DNA of 13,979 bases from CAYOEZ01 sp964402955 (GTDB taxonomy: Bacteria; Chloroflexota; DTOL01; DAOUCN01), in assembly GCA_964402955.1 (NCBI GenBank), contig CAYOEZ010000124.1, positions 1 to 13,979 on the forward strand, in the 5' to 3' direction. Positions 13,621 through 13,979 of the stretch are shown piece after piece. The translations under genes and the position numbers were made by a program. The notes below the pieces were generated by a model. The model ran no database searches and was not told the DNA's origin. It saw only the letters and a program-made list of their open reading frames with translations. Numbering within the stretch: the first letter of the stretch is position 1; each line of letters begins with the position of its first letter.

Positions 13621-13979
13621 TTACTCTTCCAGCGTGCTCAAATCCCCCTCCGGCAGCCCTTGCGCCCGCGCCTTGAGCACACGGCGCATGATCTTGCCGC
13701 TGCGCGTCTTCGGCAACTGGGGCAAGAAAGTGATCTTCTCCGGCTTTGCGATCGGCCCCATCTCGTGACCGACGTGCGCCTTGAGTTCCTCGCCCAACGC
13801 CTCTGATGGCTCGTGCCCGCTGCGCAGGATCACATAGGCGTGGATGGCGCTGCCCTTGATGTCGTGGGGCAGTCCGATGACTGCCGCCTCGGCAACCGCC
13901 GGGTGGCTCACGAGCGCGCTTTCAATTTCGGCTGTACCCAGGCGATAGCCGGACACCTTGATCACATCGTCCACGCGTC
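13621..13979 (-). CDS. acsA: Acetyl-CoA synthetase (AMP-forming), C-terminal part, gene continues beyond window
   Basis: Only the last 118 or so residues are in the window; the frame is open to the right edge, with codons before the GTG at 13974 reading R-V-D-D-V-I-K. It is the C-terminal subdomain of AMP-forming synthetases: DDVIKVSGYRLGTAEIESAL is the hinge region typical of acetyl/propionyl-CoA synthetases, and PKTRSGKIMRRVLK carries the invariant lysine used for adenylation and controlled by acetylation in this family. The protein converts acetate, ATP and CoA to acetyl-CoA in the cytoplasm. The N-terminal two thirds cannot be checked, so a related short-chain acyl-CoA synthetase remains possible. 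A shortened and decayed duplicate of its end is at 12053-12255. Confidence 0.85.
   Translation of the reverse strand, partial: RVDDVIKVSGYRLGTAEIESALVSHPAVAEAAVIGLPHDIKGSAIHAYVILRSGHEPSEALGEELKAHVGHEMGPIAKPEKITFLPQLPKTRSGKIMRRVLKARAQGLPEGDLSTLEE

Overview
The window most resembles a GC-rich bacterial chromosome, probably Chloroflexota. The best clue is the solute-binding lipoprotein: a twin-arginine-like lipoprotein signal followed by a long Ala/Pro/Thr linker, a style common in that phylum. The carbohydrate ABC operon with sulfatase, PHP and URO-D-like genes fits the same group. The taxonomic call is inference, because the window has no rRNA or tRNA.

Layout. (1) 2-1642 (+): 3' part of an FAD-dependent oxidoreductase that enters from the left edge, followed by a terminator hairpin. 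(2) 1643-2472: non-coding, with an extended -10 promoter, nested inverted repeats and a terminator-like hairpin that together could be a roughly 380-nt untranslated RNA, then a promoter for the next gene. (3) 2473-3393 (+): an unrecognised protein with two membrane helices and a beta-rich soluble domain. (4) 3394-3931: tiny ORFs, one (3557-3661) with a near-perfect Shine-Dalgarno, ending in a 14-bp perfect hairpin. (5) 11824 down to 3932 (-): an apparent catabolic operon, RpiR-type regulator, solute-binding lipoprotein, two CUT1 permeases, cytoplasmic-type sulfatase, PHP-domain hydrolase, URO-D-like protein. A clean sigma70 promoter precedes the regulator, and the last five genes are overlapped or closely spaced. 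(6) 12053-12635: a chimeric relic, the 3' ends of an acetyl-CoA synthetase gene (-) and of an oxidoreductase like the one at the left edge (+), joined head to head at an 8-bp microhomology. (7) 12661-13551 (+): a Phd/YefM antitoxin and PIN toxin operon with a 19-bp perfect palindrome overlapping its promoter. (8) 13621-13979 (-): the C-terminal part of a second acetyl-CoA synthetase gene, running off the right edge.

How it works together. The operon appears to import a carbohydrate-like, possibly sulfated, solute (lipoprotein plus two permeases; no ATPase gene is present, so a shared MsmK/UgpC-type ATPase elsewhere is assumed), remove sulfate inside the cell, and process the product with the PHP and URO-D-like enzymes. 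The RpiR/SIS regulator probably senses a phosphosugar. The right-hand third looks rearranged: duplicated gene ends with a deletion junction flank a toxin-antitoxin module.

The most noteworthy observations are the relic junction and its mirror-image relation to the window edges, the toxin-antitoxin operator palindrome, the small peptide gene at 3557, the unexplained structured region 1897-2290, and the unknown membrane protein at 2473. I see no CRISPR array, transposase or tRNA.
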